Shown: positions 31,198-41,079, counted from the stretch's first letter. The stretch is 50,594 nt of DNA from Sutterella wadsworthensis 2_1_59BFAA (GCF_000297775.1 NZ_JH815520.1:66759-117352); one strand, 5' to 3'. Notes: a model not told the origin generated them from the sequence alone. Translations and numbers: made by a program.

Positions 31198-33024
31198 ATG
31201 AACCGCAGAAAGTTTTTGAGCTGTGCCGTGCTTGCGGCGACCGCGGGCGCCACGGGCGGCGCCATGGCCATGGGCACCGCCTCGGGCTACAACGTCGTGG
31301 GCTTTGCGGCCCTTTACGGTCCGTTGGGCGAAGTGCTCGTCAATCCGTACGGCATTGCGCCGCTCACTGCCATCATCAAGAACGGCGGCTATGAACTTCT
31401 CGATGCCGACGTGCGCGTCGTGCCGAAGAAGGGCGGTCAGGAAATCGCCTACAAGGTCTCCCGCTCCCAGCTCCTCACGCACGGCGGCGTGCCGGTCTTC
31501 GGTTTGTACGCCGATTACCAGAACCAGGTCGAAGTGACCGCCAAGAAGCGCTTCAAGGGCCAGGTCGAAACCGTCAAGTTCACCTACACGATCTACGCCG
31601 GCCCGATCACCGGCATTCCGTCCGGCGCCCCGCACGAAAAGAGCCTGATGTTCAAGGCCAACGTGAAGAAGGTCTCCAAGAAGTTCGCCGACCGCCTCTA
31701 CTTCGTCAACAACCTCGGCACGCCGAACGCCCAGACCATGCGCACCATCTGGAACAACCCGATGGGCGGCGCCATGACCTGGCAGTTCCCGCCCAAGACG
31801 GTCATCATCGACACGAAGGGCGAAATCCGTTGGTTCCTCGACTACCGCGACCTCTGGAAGCCCGAGGATCCGTATTCCAACGGCGTGATGATGGGCTTCC
31901 ACCAGAATCCGGACGGCTGCCTCACTTTCGGCTTCGGCCAGCGCTACGCCAAGTACGACCTCATGGGCCGCAAGATCTGGAACCGCCGTCTGCCCAACGC
32001 CTACGCCGACTTCTCCCACGCCCTGGATCCCGCCCAGAACGGCCACTACTTCCTGCGCGTCTCCTCCGCCGACCTGCGTCGCGCCGATGAAAAGCGCGTG
32101 CACACGGTGCGCGACGTGATCATCGAAGTCGACCAGAACGGCACGGTAGTCGACGAATGGCGTCTCTTCGACATCCTCGACCCGTATCGCTCCGACGTGA
32201 TCAAGGCCCTTGACCAGGGCGCCGTGTGCCTGAACATCGACCCGTCGAAGTCCGGCCACACGCTCTCCGCCGAAGAGCTCGCCAAGCAGGAGGCCGAAGG
32301 CGAATTCGGCGACATCGCCGGCGTGGGTCCGGGCCGCAACTGGGCTCACGTCAACTCCGTCGACTACGACCCGACCGACGACTCGATCATCATCTCCTCG
32401 CGCCATCAGTCCGCCTGCATCAAGATCGGCCGCGACAAGAAGGTCAAGTGGATCCTCGGCGCGCCCAAGGGCTGGCGCTCTCCCTGGAAGGAGGCTCTGC
32501 TCACGCCGGTCTCCGCCAAGGGCCAGAAGCTCAACTGCACGGACGTCGAGTGCACGGACACCGACTTCGACTGGACGTACACGCAGCACACGGCCTTCCG
32601 CGTTGATGAAAAGTCCGACAAGCGCTACTGCATGATCTCCGTCTTCGACAACGGCGACGCCCGCAATCTCGACCAGCCGGCCCTCGCCTCGATGAAGTAC
32701 AGCCGCGCCGTCATCTACAAGATCGACCAGAAGAACATGACCGTCGAGCAGGTCTGGGAATACGGCAAGGAACGCGGCCACGACTGGTACAGCCCGGTCA
32801 CGTCGCTCACCCGCTACGAAGCCGACAAGGACTCCGTCATGGTGTACTCCGCCACGGCCGGCATGGACTTCAGCCTCTCGGGTGGCTCCTCGACGCCTCC
32901 GCGTCCTGTTCTTAATGAATTCGAATGGGGCGCCAAGGAGCCCGCCGTCGAAATTCAGATGAGCCCGGGCAGCGGCTACCGCGCCTTCCCGATCAGCGTG
33001 AAGAAGGCCTTCACGGAAAACTGA
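31198..33024 (+). CDS. assT: arylsulfate sulfotransferase AssT, Tat signal
   Basis: 608 aa. AssT moves a sulfuryl group from one phenolic sulfate to another phenol without PAPS, in the periplasm. Catalytic residues are in place: His274 (FSHALDP), His384 (NWAHVNSV), Arg402-His403 (SSRHQSACIKI) and His464 (YTQHTAFRV, the one that takes the sulfuryl group). The cysteine pair Cys447/Cys453 (LNCTDVECTD) corresponds to the structural disulfide known from uropathogenic Escherichia coli AssT. The N terminus MNRRKFLSCAVLAATAGATG carries a twin-arginine motif, unlike the Sec-type signal of the E. coli enzyme. It is divergent from a broken LysR gene; dba-dsbI, its expected oxidation system, is 8 kb upstream. 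Codon use (GAA, CCG) suggests high expression. Confidence 0.93.
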   Translation: MNRRKFLSCAVLAATAGATGGAMAMGTASGYNVVGFAALYGPLGEVLVNPYGIAPLTAIIKNGGYELLDADVRVVPKKGGQEIAYKVSRSQLLTHGGVPVFGLYADYQNQVEVTAKKRFKGQVETVKFTYTIYAGPITGIPSGAPHEKSLMFKANVKKVSKKFADRLYFVNNLGTPNAQTMRTIWNNPMGGAMTWQFPPKTVIIDTKGEIRWFLDYRDLWKPEDPYSNGVMMGFHQNPDGCLTFGFGQRYAKYDLMGRKIWNRRLPNAYADFSHALDPAQNGHYFLRVSSADLRRADEKRVHTVRDVIIEVDQNGTVVDEWRLFDILDPYRSDVIKALDQGAVCLNIDPSKSGHTLSAEELAKQEAEGEFGDIAGVGPGRNWAHVNSVDYDPTDDSIIISSRHQSACIKIGRDKKVKWILGAPKGWRSPWKEALLTPVSAKGQKLNCTDVECTDTDFDWTYTQHTAFRVDEKSDKRYCMISVFDNGDARNLDQPALASMKYSRAVIYKIDQKNMTVEQVWEYGKERGHDWYSPVTSLTRYEADKDSVMVYSATAGMDFSLSGGSSTPPRPVLNEFEWGAKEPAVEIQMSPGSGYRAFPISVKKAFTEN

Positions 33025-33067
33025 TCCTGAGGCATCCGCACGGGCCTCGTGCGGCCCCATGAAGAAA

Positions 33068-33105
33068 GAAGGACCTCCGGCGACTGCCAGCGCCGGAGGT
33101 CCTTC
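33068..33105. terminator. strong terminator after assT
   Basis: Perfect 15-bp stem GAAGGACCTCCGGCG/CGCCGGAGGTCCTTC with an 8-nt loop, between assT and the convergent cytochrome b remnant. Confidence 0.8.
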
Positions 33106-33130
33106 ACATTCCGAGGAATGCGTCCCTGAG

Positions 33131-33843
33131 TCAGAGGCGCCGCTCGACGAGAAGGCCTGGCTCGCCCGCATGGGGCTCGAGGTCCTCGCGGAACAAGAGC
33201 GGGGCGTGCTTTGCGGCCGTCTCTGCGGGAATACGTCCGCCCGAGCCAGGCAGGATCGTCTTGAGTTGTGCGAGAGAGAAGCCCCATCGGAATGTGGGCG
33301 AGAAGAATCAGGACGCCCGCCTTGAAGGCAAAACTGTGGGCAGCGAGCGCGCCCTGATAGAACGGCGACTGCTCATGAGGCTGGTGCAGGATGAAGAGGA
33401 GCACGCCCGTGCCGATCAGCGTGAGGTTGAGGAGCACGAGGAGCGCGTAGGCGATGCGCTGGCCCGCGTTGTAGCGGCCTTGCGGCGCGGTCGAGGGTTC
33501 GGCCTTCGTGAGGCGCAGGAACCTGAGAAGCTTTGTTGGATAGCCGCCGAGATTGTGCAGCCAGGCGAGGAACGGGCGCTCGGTGCGTAGGATTTCGTGC
33601 ACGAAGCGCCTTGCCCTCGCGTGCGAGAAGACGAGCCATGCGGCGATGACGATGATGAGCGCGAAGCCCGCGATGAAGTGGACGGAGACGTCGAGGCGTT
33701 CCGGGCGTATGCCTGCGCGTGCGGCGGATCCGAGCGCAATGCCTGAGGCGGCGAGCGCCCCGGCAGATGAGGTTGAGGAAGTGGACGATCTGGTCGGAGG
33801 GATGGAAGCGCTTGACCGAGGCGTGCCTGACGAGCGTTTGCAT
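33131..33843 (-). pseudogene. cytochrome b subunit (FdnI/hydrogenase/thiosulfate reductase type), two frameshifts
   Basis: Three frames must be joined. Start MQTLVRHASVKRFHPSDQIVHFLNLI (AGGAG before the ATG at 33843; haem-ligand-type His) is in the first. The membrane core VHFIAGFALIIVIAAWLVF, RRFVHEI, LLVLLNLTLIGTGVLLFILH, AHSFAFKAGVLILLAHIPMG is in the second. The tail LAQLKTILPGSGGRIPAETA to a stop at 33131-33133 is in the third. The breaks are near 33755-33770 and 33260-33285. The intact protein would be a ~235-aa four-helix di-haem cytochrome b that links a periplasmic oxidoreductase to quinone. No catalytic subunit lies beside it. Two lesions make decay more likely than a single reading error, but error is not excluded. 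Confidence 0.75.
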
Positions 33844-34062
33844 AAGGGGACTCCTGTACGGGTTGTGCCGCGGAGCGCCCTCAAGGCGGAATGACGGATC
33901 TGCGGCGGGTTGAACGAGCGGCGGGGAGCGAAAGGCCTCCCGAGCGTGTTTTCAATCGCGCCACGAGGTCTTGGGGCAATGTTGGTTCAGACCCGTGTAA
34001 AGAAGCGCAAGGACGTGTCGGCAAAGTGGGAGGAAATCCGGGAAGGACATGTTGAGGGCATG

Positions 34063-34095
34063 AAAAGGGCGCGGTTCCCGGCGGGAGCCGCGCCC
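34063..34095 (-). terminator. terminator of the TRAP operon
   Basis: 8-bp stem GGGCGCGG/CCGCGCCC (34067-34074 with 34088-34095), with four T following on the minus strand. Confidence 0.8.
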
Positions 34096-34134
34096 ATGCG
34101 TGCATTTGTGAACGGTCTGATGAGTTTGCCGCGG

Positions 34135-34641
34135 TCAGGCCGACTTGGCGGGCAGGAAGGCCCTGACGGCGAGGATCAGGTCGCGCACGCCGTAGATCGT
34201 CATGAAGAAGGCCGAGACGGGGATGGCGGCGTAGGCCCAGCGGACCTGCAGCCAGGGGATCGACTGGAAGGTGGCCTGTGCGCGCAGGACCCAGACGATG
34301 CCGTACCAGCAGATGAGCGCGTAGGTGACGAGCTCGATCACGGTGACGGCGAGGCGGCAGCAGTGGCCGAAGTTCGTGCCCGCGACGCGGTCGGTGATGA
34401 CGTCGACGACGAAGTGGCCGCGCGTGCGCACGAGTTCCATGGCGCCGGGGAAGATCATCCAGACGAGCAGGATCTGGATCCAGTCGTCGGTCTGGGTGAA
34501 GTTGTAGACGGGCACGAAGCGCACGAAGACGTTGGCGATGAACATCACGAAGATGCCTGCGAGCGCGAGCGTGCTCACGGTGCGCGCGGTGACGGAGACG
34601 CAGCGGTCGGCCGCCTTGAGAAGGTTCATGACGGCGGACAT
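34135..34641 (-). CDS. dctQ: TRAP transporter small permease (DctQ-type)
   Basis: 168 aa with four membrane helices. VFVRFVPVYNFTQTDDWIQILLVWMIFPGAMELVRTRGHFVVDVI is the characteristic DctQ central region. The start ATG overlaps the stop of the large-permease gene (TGATG at 34639-34643). This gives the reading order binding protein, large permease, small permease, which is unusual since dctQ often precedes dctM. It stabilises DctM and helps couple the binding protein to the Na+-driven transporter. Confidence 0.88.
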   Translation of the reverse strand: MSAVMNLLKAADRCVSVTARTVSTLALAGIFVMFIANVFVRFVPVYNFTQTDDWIQILLVWMIFPGAMELVRTRGHFVVDVITDRVAGTNFGHCCRLAVTVIELVTYALICWYGIVWVLRAQATFQSIPWLQVRWAYAAIPVSAFFMTIYGVRDLILAVRAFLPAKSA

Positions 34642-35924
34642 CAGGGCACCCATTTGGCGAAGCCGAGCGAGAGCTCGGGGATGAAGGCGACGAGGATCGC
34701 CACGATGATCATGATGAGGACGTAGCCCACGGCCTCCTTCGCGATGGCAAGGACGTGCTCGCCCGTGATCGAGCTCATCACGTAGAGGTTGAGGCCTACG
34801 GGCGGCGTGAGCACGCCGATGGCGAGCGAGATGCACATCACGATGCCGAGCTGAACGATGTCGTAGCCGAAGCTCTTGGCGAGCGGCACGAAGATCGGGA
34901 CGGTGATGAGGAGGATGGCCGTGCCCTCCATGAAGCAGCCCATCAGCACGAGGAGCGCGATGATGAGAAGGAGCACGGGCGCCGCAGTCGCAAAGGAGGT
35001 CGACATGAAGGCGATCGCCTGCTGCGGAATGCGGGTGTAGAGGAGTACGTACTGGAAGAAGCCCGCGGTGGCAATGACGAACATCACCTTGGCGGTCTGC
35101 TCGACCGTGTTCCAGAAGATGGCGGGAAGGTCGCGCACCCTGAGCGTTCCGTAAACGAAGAAGCCGAGGAACATCACGTAGAGGGACGCGACGGCGGCCG
35201 CTTCGGTCGCCGTGAAGATGCCGCCGAACATGCCGCCCATCACGATGACGGGGGTCATGAGCGCGAAGAAGGCCTCCCTGAAGGCCTGAAGGCGCTCGCG
35301 CCAGGGCGCTGGCTCGGTCTTGGCGTAGTTTCGGCGCGCAGAGACCCAGGAGGACCAGCCCATGAACATGATGCCGAGCAGGAGGCCCGGCACGGCGCCC
35401 GCCGCAAAGAGCGAGTTGACGCTCGTCTGCGTGAGGCCCGCGTAGAGGATGAGCGTGATCGAGGGCGGGATGATGGGGCCGAGGGCGCCGCCCGCCGCGA
35501 TCGTCGCGCAGCTGAACGGGCGCCCGTAGCCCGACTTCGTCATTTCGTTGATGGCGATCATGCCGATGCCCGCCGCGCAGGCGGCCGCCGAGCCGCTCAT
35601 GGCGGCCATGACGACGCAGGCGACGATGGCAGCGTTGGAGAGTCCGCCCCAGCGGTGGCCGAGGCAGACGCGTCCGAAGCCGAAGAGCGACTTGCTCACG
35701 CCGCCCACGGTCATCAGGTTCCCCATGAGAAGGAAGAACGGAATCGACATGAGCGTGATCCCCGAGACCTGCGCGAACATGCGCTGCGGCACGAGGAAGA
35801 GGCGTGTGGGGTCGCCGCCCGCGAAGAGGAAGGTCGCGATCGAGGCGAATCCCATGGTCACGGCCGTGCTGACGCCGAGAAGCATCAGCAGGAGCACCGC
35901 CCCGAAAATGACGAACATCAGCAT
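34641..35924 (-). CDS. dctM: TRAP transporter large permease (DctM-type)
   Basis: 427 aa, about 12 membrane helices. Recognisable blocks are FFLLMGNLMTVGGVSKSLFGF, GRPFSCATIAAGGALGPIIPPSITLILYAG and GCFMEGTAILLITVPIFVPLA. DctM is the elevator-type, sodium-driven transport subunit. It begins 16 bp after the binding-protein stop and ends overlapping dctQ, so the three are one operon. The overall substrate class is an organic acid. Confidence 0.92.
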   Translation of the reverse strand: MLMFVIFGAVLLLMLLGVSTAVTMGFASIATFLFAGGDPTRLFLVPQRMFAQVSGITLMSIPFFLLMGNLMTVGGVSKSLFGFGRVCLGHRWGGLSNAAIVACVVMAAMSGSAAACAAGIGMIAINEMTKSGYGRPFSCATIAAGGALGPIIPPSITLILYAGLTQTSVNSLFAAGAVPGLLLGIMFMGWSSWVSARRNYAKTEPAPWRERLQAFREAFFALMTPVIVMGGMFGGIFTATEAAAVASLYVMFLGFFVYGTLRVRDLPAIFWNTVEQTAKVMFVIATAGFFQYVLLYTRIPQQAIAFMSTSFATAAPVLLLIIALLVLMGCFMEGTAILLITVPIFVPLAKSFGYDIVQLGIVMCISLAIGVLTPPVGLNLYVMSSITGEHVLAIAKEAVGYVLIMIIVAILVAFIPELSLGFAKWVP

Positions 35925-35940
35925 GGATGAGCTTCCGTGC

Positions 35941-36942
35941 TTACTTGGCGCGGTTGGCCTCGACGGCGTCGAGGAGCTTCTTCATCTCGTCCTTGCCCGC
36001 GAGCTCGCCAATCTTGTCGTAGGCGGGCTTCATGAGCTTCACGAAGGAGTCGCGGTCGGGGTTCGTCACGTGCATGCCCTTCTTCTTGAGCTCCTCGATG
36101 ACGGCGGCTTCACCGTGGCTGATGCGGTCGCGGGTGAGGTTCTGCGCCTTGACGGCCTCTTCCTTCAGGATGGCCTGCAGTTCGGGCTGGAGGCCCTCGA
36201 GGAACATCTTGTTGAAGAGAAGGACCTGGCAGTCGAAGTAGTGGTTCGTGAGCGCGAGCTCGTCCTGGGTTTCAAAGAGCGAGTCGGCGAGAATCGTGAA
36301 GACGGGGTTTTCCTCGCCCGTCACGACGCCCTGCTTGAGGCTGGTGTAGAGCTCGGAGTAGGCGATCTTCTGCGTGTTGGCGCCGACGGCGTCGAAGGCG
36401 GCGAGAAGGCCCGTGGCGGGCGGAACGCGGATCTTGACGCCCTTGAGGTCGGCGGCGGAGTTGACGGGCACGCCCTTGGTCGTCGTCTGGCGGAAGCCGT
36501 AGTCGAACATGGAGAGGCCGACGGCGTCGTGCTGGGCGAGGCCCTCGTTCATCCAGGGCATGACGAAGGCGTCGATCGTGCGGTGGGCGTGATCATAGTC
36601 CTTGAAGAGGAACGGAGCCGTCATGGCGTTGAGCTTCTTCGAGTACATGGCGAGGTTGCCGAGGCTCACGACCGCGCTGTCGAGCGCGCCGAGCGTGACC
36701 TGTTCGGCAAGCGCGGGCTGGTCGCCGAGCTCGCCTGCGGGGTAGACCTCGACCTTGACCTTGCCGCCCGTGCGCTCGGAGACGTTCTTCGCGAACTGAA
36801 GCGCGGCCTCGTGGTGGGCGTGCGAGACGGCCGCGGTGTGGGCGAGGCGGATCGTCTGGGCGGAGAAGTCGGCGGCACCGGCGACGGCGCACGCAAGGGC
36901 GGCCGCGACGGCCACGGCGGCGGTCTTGATGAAGTTGGGCAT
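35941..36942 (-). CDS. dctP: TRAP transporter substrate-binding protein (DctP-type)
   Basis: 333 aa. Signal peptide MPNFIKTAAVAVAAALACAVAGA, then a DctP fold: IRLAHTAAVSHAHHEAALQFAKNVSERTGGKVKVEVYPAGELGDQ, and later LKGVKIRVPPATGLLAAFDAVGANTQKIAYSELYTSLKQGVVTGEENP. The Arg of KIRVP and the downstream Glu/Asn are positions where the family binds the substrate carboxylate. An open frame extends to 36996, but the ATG at 36942 has GGGAG before it and starts the signal peptide. First gene of the operon. The substrate is probably a C4-dicarboxylate or another small organic acid. Confidence 0.92.
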   Translation of the reverse strand: MPNFIKTAAVAVAAALACAVAGAADFSAQTIRLAHTAAVSHAHHEAALQFAKNVSERTGGKVKVEVYPAGELGDQPALAEQVTLGALDSAVVSLGNLAMYSKKLNAMTAPFLFKDYDHAHRTIDAFVMPWMNEGLAQHDAVGLSMFDYGFRQTTTKGVPVNSAADLKGVKIRVPPATGLLAAFDAVGANTQKIAYSELYTSLKQGVVTGEENPVFTILADSLFETQDELALTNHYFDCQVLLFNKMFLEGLQPELQAILKEEAVKAQNLTRDRISHGEAAVIEELKKKGMHVTNPDRDSFVKLMKPAYDKIGELAGKDEMKKLLDAVEANRAK

Positions 36943-37413
36943 TGTGTGGGCTCCCGCTGTTGTCTGTCCTGAACCTCCGCCCATGGGCGAAGGCACATGT
37001 CGTTTTTTTGAAGCTAACCATTATAACGGGAGCCGCCTGCGGCCGAAAGACGGTGATAACGCGCGCCCGCAACAGATTCGCGAGGCTCTCCATATGCAGA
37101 CGACTGCCGCAGAGGGATGAAGAATAGGAGGACAATTTCATGTCATCGTATGGGAGCACGTACCGTATGAAGATTTCGCGGACCATATGATAATTCCCCC
37201 GAGGTAGTACTTTGGGGGTAGGCCTCATATGTCCAATGCGCGACTTTTGCCGTATGAGAGGCGCTTCGGGGACGTTTAGACTGTGCTCAAACGGTCGCAA
37301 AAGGCGGACGGGTGCCCTCGCTCCCGCTTGCCGGCTCAGACGCACGGACCGTTGAAACGACGGGCCCGGCGCAGCGGGAGAGCTGCCAGGAGGCCCTCAC
37401 CGGAGAAGATCCT
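36943..37413. promoter_or_regulatory. divergent TRAP/hydrogenase control region with repeated CRTATG boxes
   Basis: About 470 bp without a gene, AT-richer than its surroundings. The hexamer CATATG or CGTATG occurs six times, at 37091, 37147, 37164, 37184, 37226 and 37251. A small stem CCCCC/GGGGG lies between the fourth and fifth. The clustering suggests a multi-site operator for the hydrogenase operon or for both directions. Confidence 0.4.
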
Positions 37414-38514
37414 ATGTTTGAAACGCAATACGAAGCGCTGCGGCGTCAGGGCATTTCCCGACGCAGCTTCCTGCAGTTCTGCTCCCTCACGGCCGCGAGC
37501 CTGGGGATTGGAAGCGCGGGCGCCAAGGACATCGCCGAGGCGATGGAGACGAAGCCCCGCACGCCGGTCATCTGGCTCCACGGCCTTGAATGCACCTGCT
37601 GCACCGAATCCTTCATCCGCAGCTACCATCCGGTCGCCAAGGACTTGGTGCTCTCGATGATCTCGCTCGATTACGACGACACGATCATGGCCGCCGCCGG
37701 TCATCAGGCCGAGGCCGCCCTCGAGGACACGATCGAGAAGTACAAGGGCAACTACATCCTTGCCGTTGAGGGCAACGTGCCGCTCAACGACGACGGCGTG
37801 AACTGCATTCCCGGCGGCGAGACCTTCCTGAGGAAGATCAAGCACGTCGCTGCGGGCGCCAAGGCCGTCATCGGCTGGGGCTCCTGCGCCGCCTGGGGCT
37901 GCGTGCAGGCCGCCAAGCCCAATCCCACGCACGCCGTGCCGATCACGGAGATCATCACGGACAAGCCCATCGTGCTCGTGCCCGGCTGCCCGCCGATTCC
38001 CGAAGTGATGACGGGCGTGGTCACCTACATCCTCACGTACGACCGCCTGCCGCCGCTTGACCGCATGGGCCGTCCGAAGATGTTCTACGGCCAGCGCATT
38101 CACGACAAGTGCTACCGCCGCGCCCACTTCGACGCGGGCCAGTTCGTCGAGAAGTTCGACGACGAGGGCGCCAAGCTCGGCTACTGCCTCTACAAGGTGG
38201 GCTGCAAGGGACCGACGTCCTACAACGCCTGCTCGGCCATCCGCTGGAACGAGGGCCTCTCCTGGCCGGTCCAGTCGGGCCACGGCTGCATCGGCTGCTC
38301 CGAGCCCAACTTCTTCGACAAGGGCTCCTTCTACGAGCACGAGACGACGGTCCTGCCTCCGGGCTGGGGCGGCATCGAGGCGACCGCCGACAAGGTGGGC
38401 CTCGCGACGCTCGGCGTCGTCGGCGTCGCGGCTGCCGCGCACGTGGCCATGTCCGCCGTGTCGCAGGCCCGCGCCAAGAAGACCAACAAGGACATCGGAG
38501 GTAAGGAAGAATGA
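37414..38514 (+). CDS. hyaA: [NiFe]-hydrogenase small subunit (HyaA/HybO-type)
   Basis: 366 aa. Twin-arginine signal [20 protein letters not shown], then the mature start [24 protein letters not shown], which holds the proximal [4Fe-4S] cysteines. Further cluster ligands are in [36 protein letters not shown] and [16 protein letters not shown]-terminal membrane helix ([20 protein letters not shown]) anchors it. This is a group 1 membrane-bound uptake hydrogenase: it passes electrons from H2 to a cytochrome b. I do not see extra cysteines of the O2-tolerant type around the proximal cluster (CTCC only). GGAGAAG precedes the ATG at 37414; the longer upstream frame is not signal-like. Overlaps hyaB by 4 bp. 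Confidence 0.95.
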   Translation: MFETQYEALRRQGISRRSFLQFCSLTAASLGIGSAGAKDIAEAMETKPRTPVIWLHGLECTCCTESFIRSYHPVAKDLVLSMISLDYDDTIMAAAGHQAEAALEDTIEKYKGNYILAVEGNVPLNDDGVNCIPGGETFLRKIKHVAAGAKAVIGWGSCAAWGCVQAAKPNPTHAVPITEIITDKPIVLVPGCPPIPEVMTGVVTYILTYDRLPPLDRMGRPKMFYGQRIHDKCYRRAHFDAGQFVEKFDDEGAKLGYCLYKVGCKGPTSYNACSAIRWNEGLSWPVQSGHGCIGCSEPNFFDKGSFYEHETTVLPPGWGGIEATADKVGLATLGVVGVAAAAHVAMSAVSQARAKKTNKDIGGKEE

Positions 38515-40274
38515 GTGAACGCAGAATTGTTGTGGATCCGGTCACCCGAATCGAGGGTCACCTGCGCGTCCAGGTCACGCTCGGCGACGACGGACGAATC
38601 GCCGACTCCATGAGCACCGGCACGATGTGGCGAGGCCTCGAGGTCATTCTCAAGGGCCGCGACCCGCGCGACGCCTGGGCCTTCGTCGAACGCATCTGCG
38701 GCGTCTGCACGGGCATTCACGCCCTTGCGGCCGTGCGCAGCGTCGAGGACGCCCTCGGGATCAAGATCCCGAAGAACGCCAACATCATGCGCAACCTGGT
38801 CAATGCCACGCTCTACGTGCACGACCATCTGGTGCACTTCTACCAGCTCTCCGCGCTCGACTGGGTCGACGTGGTCTCGGCGCTTGAGGCCGATCCCCGC
38901 GAAACCGCGGCGATCCAGCAGAAAATCTCCCCGAGTCATCCGCTTGCCTCCGTGGGCTACTTCCGCGACGTCCAGAACCGCTTGAAGAAGTTCGTCGCGA
39001 GCGGCCAGCTCGGCATCTTCAAGAACGGCTACTGGGGCCATCCGGCCATGAAGCTGCCGCCCGCCGTGAACCTTCTTGCCGTCACGCACTATCTTGAAGT
39101 GCTCGACTTCCAGAAGGAGATCATCAAGATCCACACGATCCTTGGCGGCAAGAACCCGCATCCGAACTATCTGGTCGGCGGCATGGCCTGCCCGATCAAC
39201 ATGCACGATACGGGCGCCCAGGGCACGATGGTCAACGAGGTGACGCTCAACTACATGCGCGACATTGCGAAGCGCTCGCTCGAGATCGTCGAGAACGTCT
39301 ATCTGCCGGACATCAAGGCCATCGCGGGCTTCTATCCCGAATGGTTCAAGTACGGCGCGGGCCTCTCCAACAAGAATGTCCTCTGCTACGGCGAATTTCC
39401 CGAAATCGCCAACGACTGGTCCGATGCCTCGATGCAGCTGCCGCGGGGCGCGATCATCAACGGCAACCTCAACGAGGTGCACGACGTCGACCTGCGCGAC
39501 CTCAACGAGATCCAGGAATTCGTGGACCACTCGTGGTACCGCTATCCGGACGCCGGCAAGGGCCTGCATCCGTGGGAAGGCATCACCGAGCAGGCCTTCG
39601 AGCTCTCGAAGGGCTCCGTGGGCGACAAGACGAAGTTCGAATGGCTCGGCGCCGACGGCAAGTACTCCTGGATCAAGAGCCCGCGCTGGAAGGGCCACAT
39701 GATGGAAGTCGGTCCGCTCTCGCGCCTCGTCATGGGCGTCGCCAAGAACGTGCCGCACATCAAGGAGCCCGCCATGGCGCTCCTCGAGGAGCTCAACGCG
39801 CCGCTCGAGGCCGTCTTCTCGACGCTCGGCCGTCACGCAGCCCGCGCGCTCGAGTGCCGTTGGGCCGCCCAGAAGATGGTCCAGTACGTCGACGATCTGA
39901 CGGCCAACATCCGTGCGGGCGACGAATGCGCCGCCAACATGGAGAAGTGGGAGCCCAGCACCTGGCCCAAGGAAGCCCGCGGCGTGGGCTTCTGCGAGGC
40001 CCCGCGCGGCGCCCTCGGCCACTGGTGCGTCATCAAGGACACGCGCATCGCCAACTGGCAGGCCATCGTGCCGACGACGTGGAACGCGTCGCCGCGCTCT
40101 CCCTCGGGCGAGCTCGGCGCCTTCGAGCAGAGCCTCATCGGCACCCCGGTCGCCGTCGAGGACCAGCCGCTCGAAATCATCCGCACGATCCACAGCTTCG
40201 ACCCGTGCCTGGCCTGCGCCACTCATCTCCTGAGCCCGAAGGGCGAGGAACTCTGCAGCGTCAAGGTGCGCTGA
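38511..40274 (+). CDS. hyaB: [NiFe]-hydrogenase large subunit (HyaB-type)
   Basis: 587 aa, catalytic subunit. The N-terminal Ni-Fe ligand motif is RICGVC (residues 61-66) and the C-terminal one DPCLACATH (564-572). After His572 a 15-residue extension ([15 protein letters not shown]) remains, which a HyaD/HybD-type protease must remove after nickel insertion. Other family blocks: [13 protein letters not shown] at the start and [18 protein letters not shown] near the end. Start overlaps the small-subunit stop (ATGA). No maturation genes (hyaD, hypA-F) are in the window, so they must be elsewhere. Confidence 0.96.
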   Translation: MSERRIVVDPVTRIEGHLRVQVTLGDDGRIADSMSTGTMWRGLEVILKGRDPRDAWAFVERICGVCTGIHALAAVRSVEDALGIKIPKNANIMRNLVNATLYVHDHLVHFYQLSALDWVDVVSALEADPRETAAIQQKISPSHPLASVGYFRDVQNRLKKFVASGQLGIFKNGYWGHPAMKLPPAVNLLAVTHYLEVLDFQKEIIKIHTILGGKNPHPNYLVGGMACPINMHDTGAQGTMVNEVTLNYMRDIAKRSLEIVENVYLPDIKAIAGFYPEWFKYGAGLSNKNVLCYGEFPEIANDWSDASMQLPRGAIINGNLNEVHDVDLRDLNEIQEFVDHSWYRYPDAGKGLHPWEGITEQAFELSKGSVGDKTKFEWLGADGKYSWIKSPRWKGHMMEVGPLSRLVMGVAKNVPHIKEPAMALLEELNAPLEAVFSTLGRHAARALECRWAAQKMVQYVDDLTANIRAGDECAANMEKWEPSTWPKEARGVGFCEAPRGALGHWCVIKDTRIANWQAIVPTTWNASPRSPSGELGAFEQSLIGTPVAVEDQPLEIIRTIHSFDPCLACATHLLSPKGEELCSVKVR

Positions 40275-40286
40275 TGGGAGGCCGCT

Positions 40287-41000
40287 ATGAAAATCGATCC
40301 CGTCACTTTTGAAGTCGATGCGAGCGGAGGCACCCGGCCCGTATACGTCTGGGAGGCCCCGGTCCGAGTCTGGCACTGGCTGATGGCCGTCGCGATGTTC
40401 GCGATGATCATCACCGGCTACCTGATCGGCCGACCGCTTGTCTCCAACCTCGGGGACACGTGGATCACCTACGACTTCGGCTACGTGCGCATGGTGCACT
40501 TCGCCGCGGGGCTGTTCTTCACGGCGCTCTTCATCTACCGCCTCTTCTGGGTGGCGGTGGGCAACCGCTACGCGAGGATGATCTTCTTCCCGCCGCTGTT
40601 GTCGATGAAGTGGTGGAAGGGCGTGTTCGCCCAGGTCGCCTACTACCTCTTCATGAGGAAGTCCGCACCTGAATACGCCGGCCACAACCCGCTTGCGCAG
40701 CTCGCCATGTTCGCGATGTTCGTGCTCGGCTCCTTCGTGATCATCATCACGGGCCTCGCGCTCTACGCGCAGTCCTGGGGCTGGGACACGAGCTGGATGG
40801 CCTGGTTCGGCTGGGTGTTCGTCCTCTTCGGAGACGCCCAGGCGGTCCGCACGGTGCATCACGTGATGATGTACGTGTTCATCCTCTTCAGCATCGCCCA
40901 TATCTACATGAGCTTCCGCGAAGACGTCATGGGCGGCGCCACCACGCTCTCCTCGATGAGCACCGGCCTGCGCATGTTCAAGGAGGACCATCACGGTTGA
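40287..41000 (+). CDS. hyaC: Ni/Fe-hydrogenase b-type cytochrome (HyaC-type)
   Basis: 237 aa with four membrane helices and the haem-ligand-type His residues expected of the family: VWHWLMAVAMF, VHFAAGLFFT, VRTVHHVMMYVFILFSIAHIYMSFREDVMGG. It takes electrons from the small subunit and reduces quinone on the membrane. It starts 12 bp after hyaB; a strong terminator follows, so the operon has only the three structural genes. Confidence 0.94.
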   Translation: MKIDPVTFEVDASGGTRPVYVWEAPVRVWHWLMAVAMFAMIITGYLIGRPLVSNLGDTWITYDFGYVRMVHFAAGLFFTALFIYRLFWVAVGNRYARMIFFPPLLSMKWWKGVFAQVAYYLFMRKSAPEYAGHNPLAQLAMFAMFVLGSFVIIITGLALYAQSWGWDTSWMAWFGWVFVLFGDAQAVRTVHHVMMYVFILFSIAHIYMSFREDVMGGATTLSSMSTGLRMFKEDHHG

Positions 41001-41036
41001 GCCTGATTGTCTCAGGTGACTGAAGCCGCAAAACAA

Positions 41037-41079
41037 AGGGGCCCGTTCAGGCAGTAATGCCGGGACGGGCCTCTTTTTG
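41037..41079 (+). terminator. terminator of the hydrogenase operon
   Basis: Stem GGCCCGT/ACGGGCC (about 41040-41046 with 41065-41071) followed by CTCTTTTTG. Confidence 0.85.
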
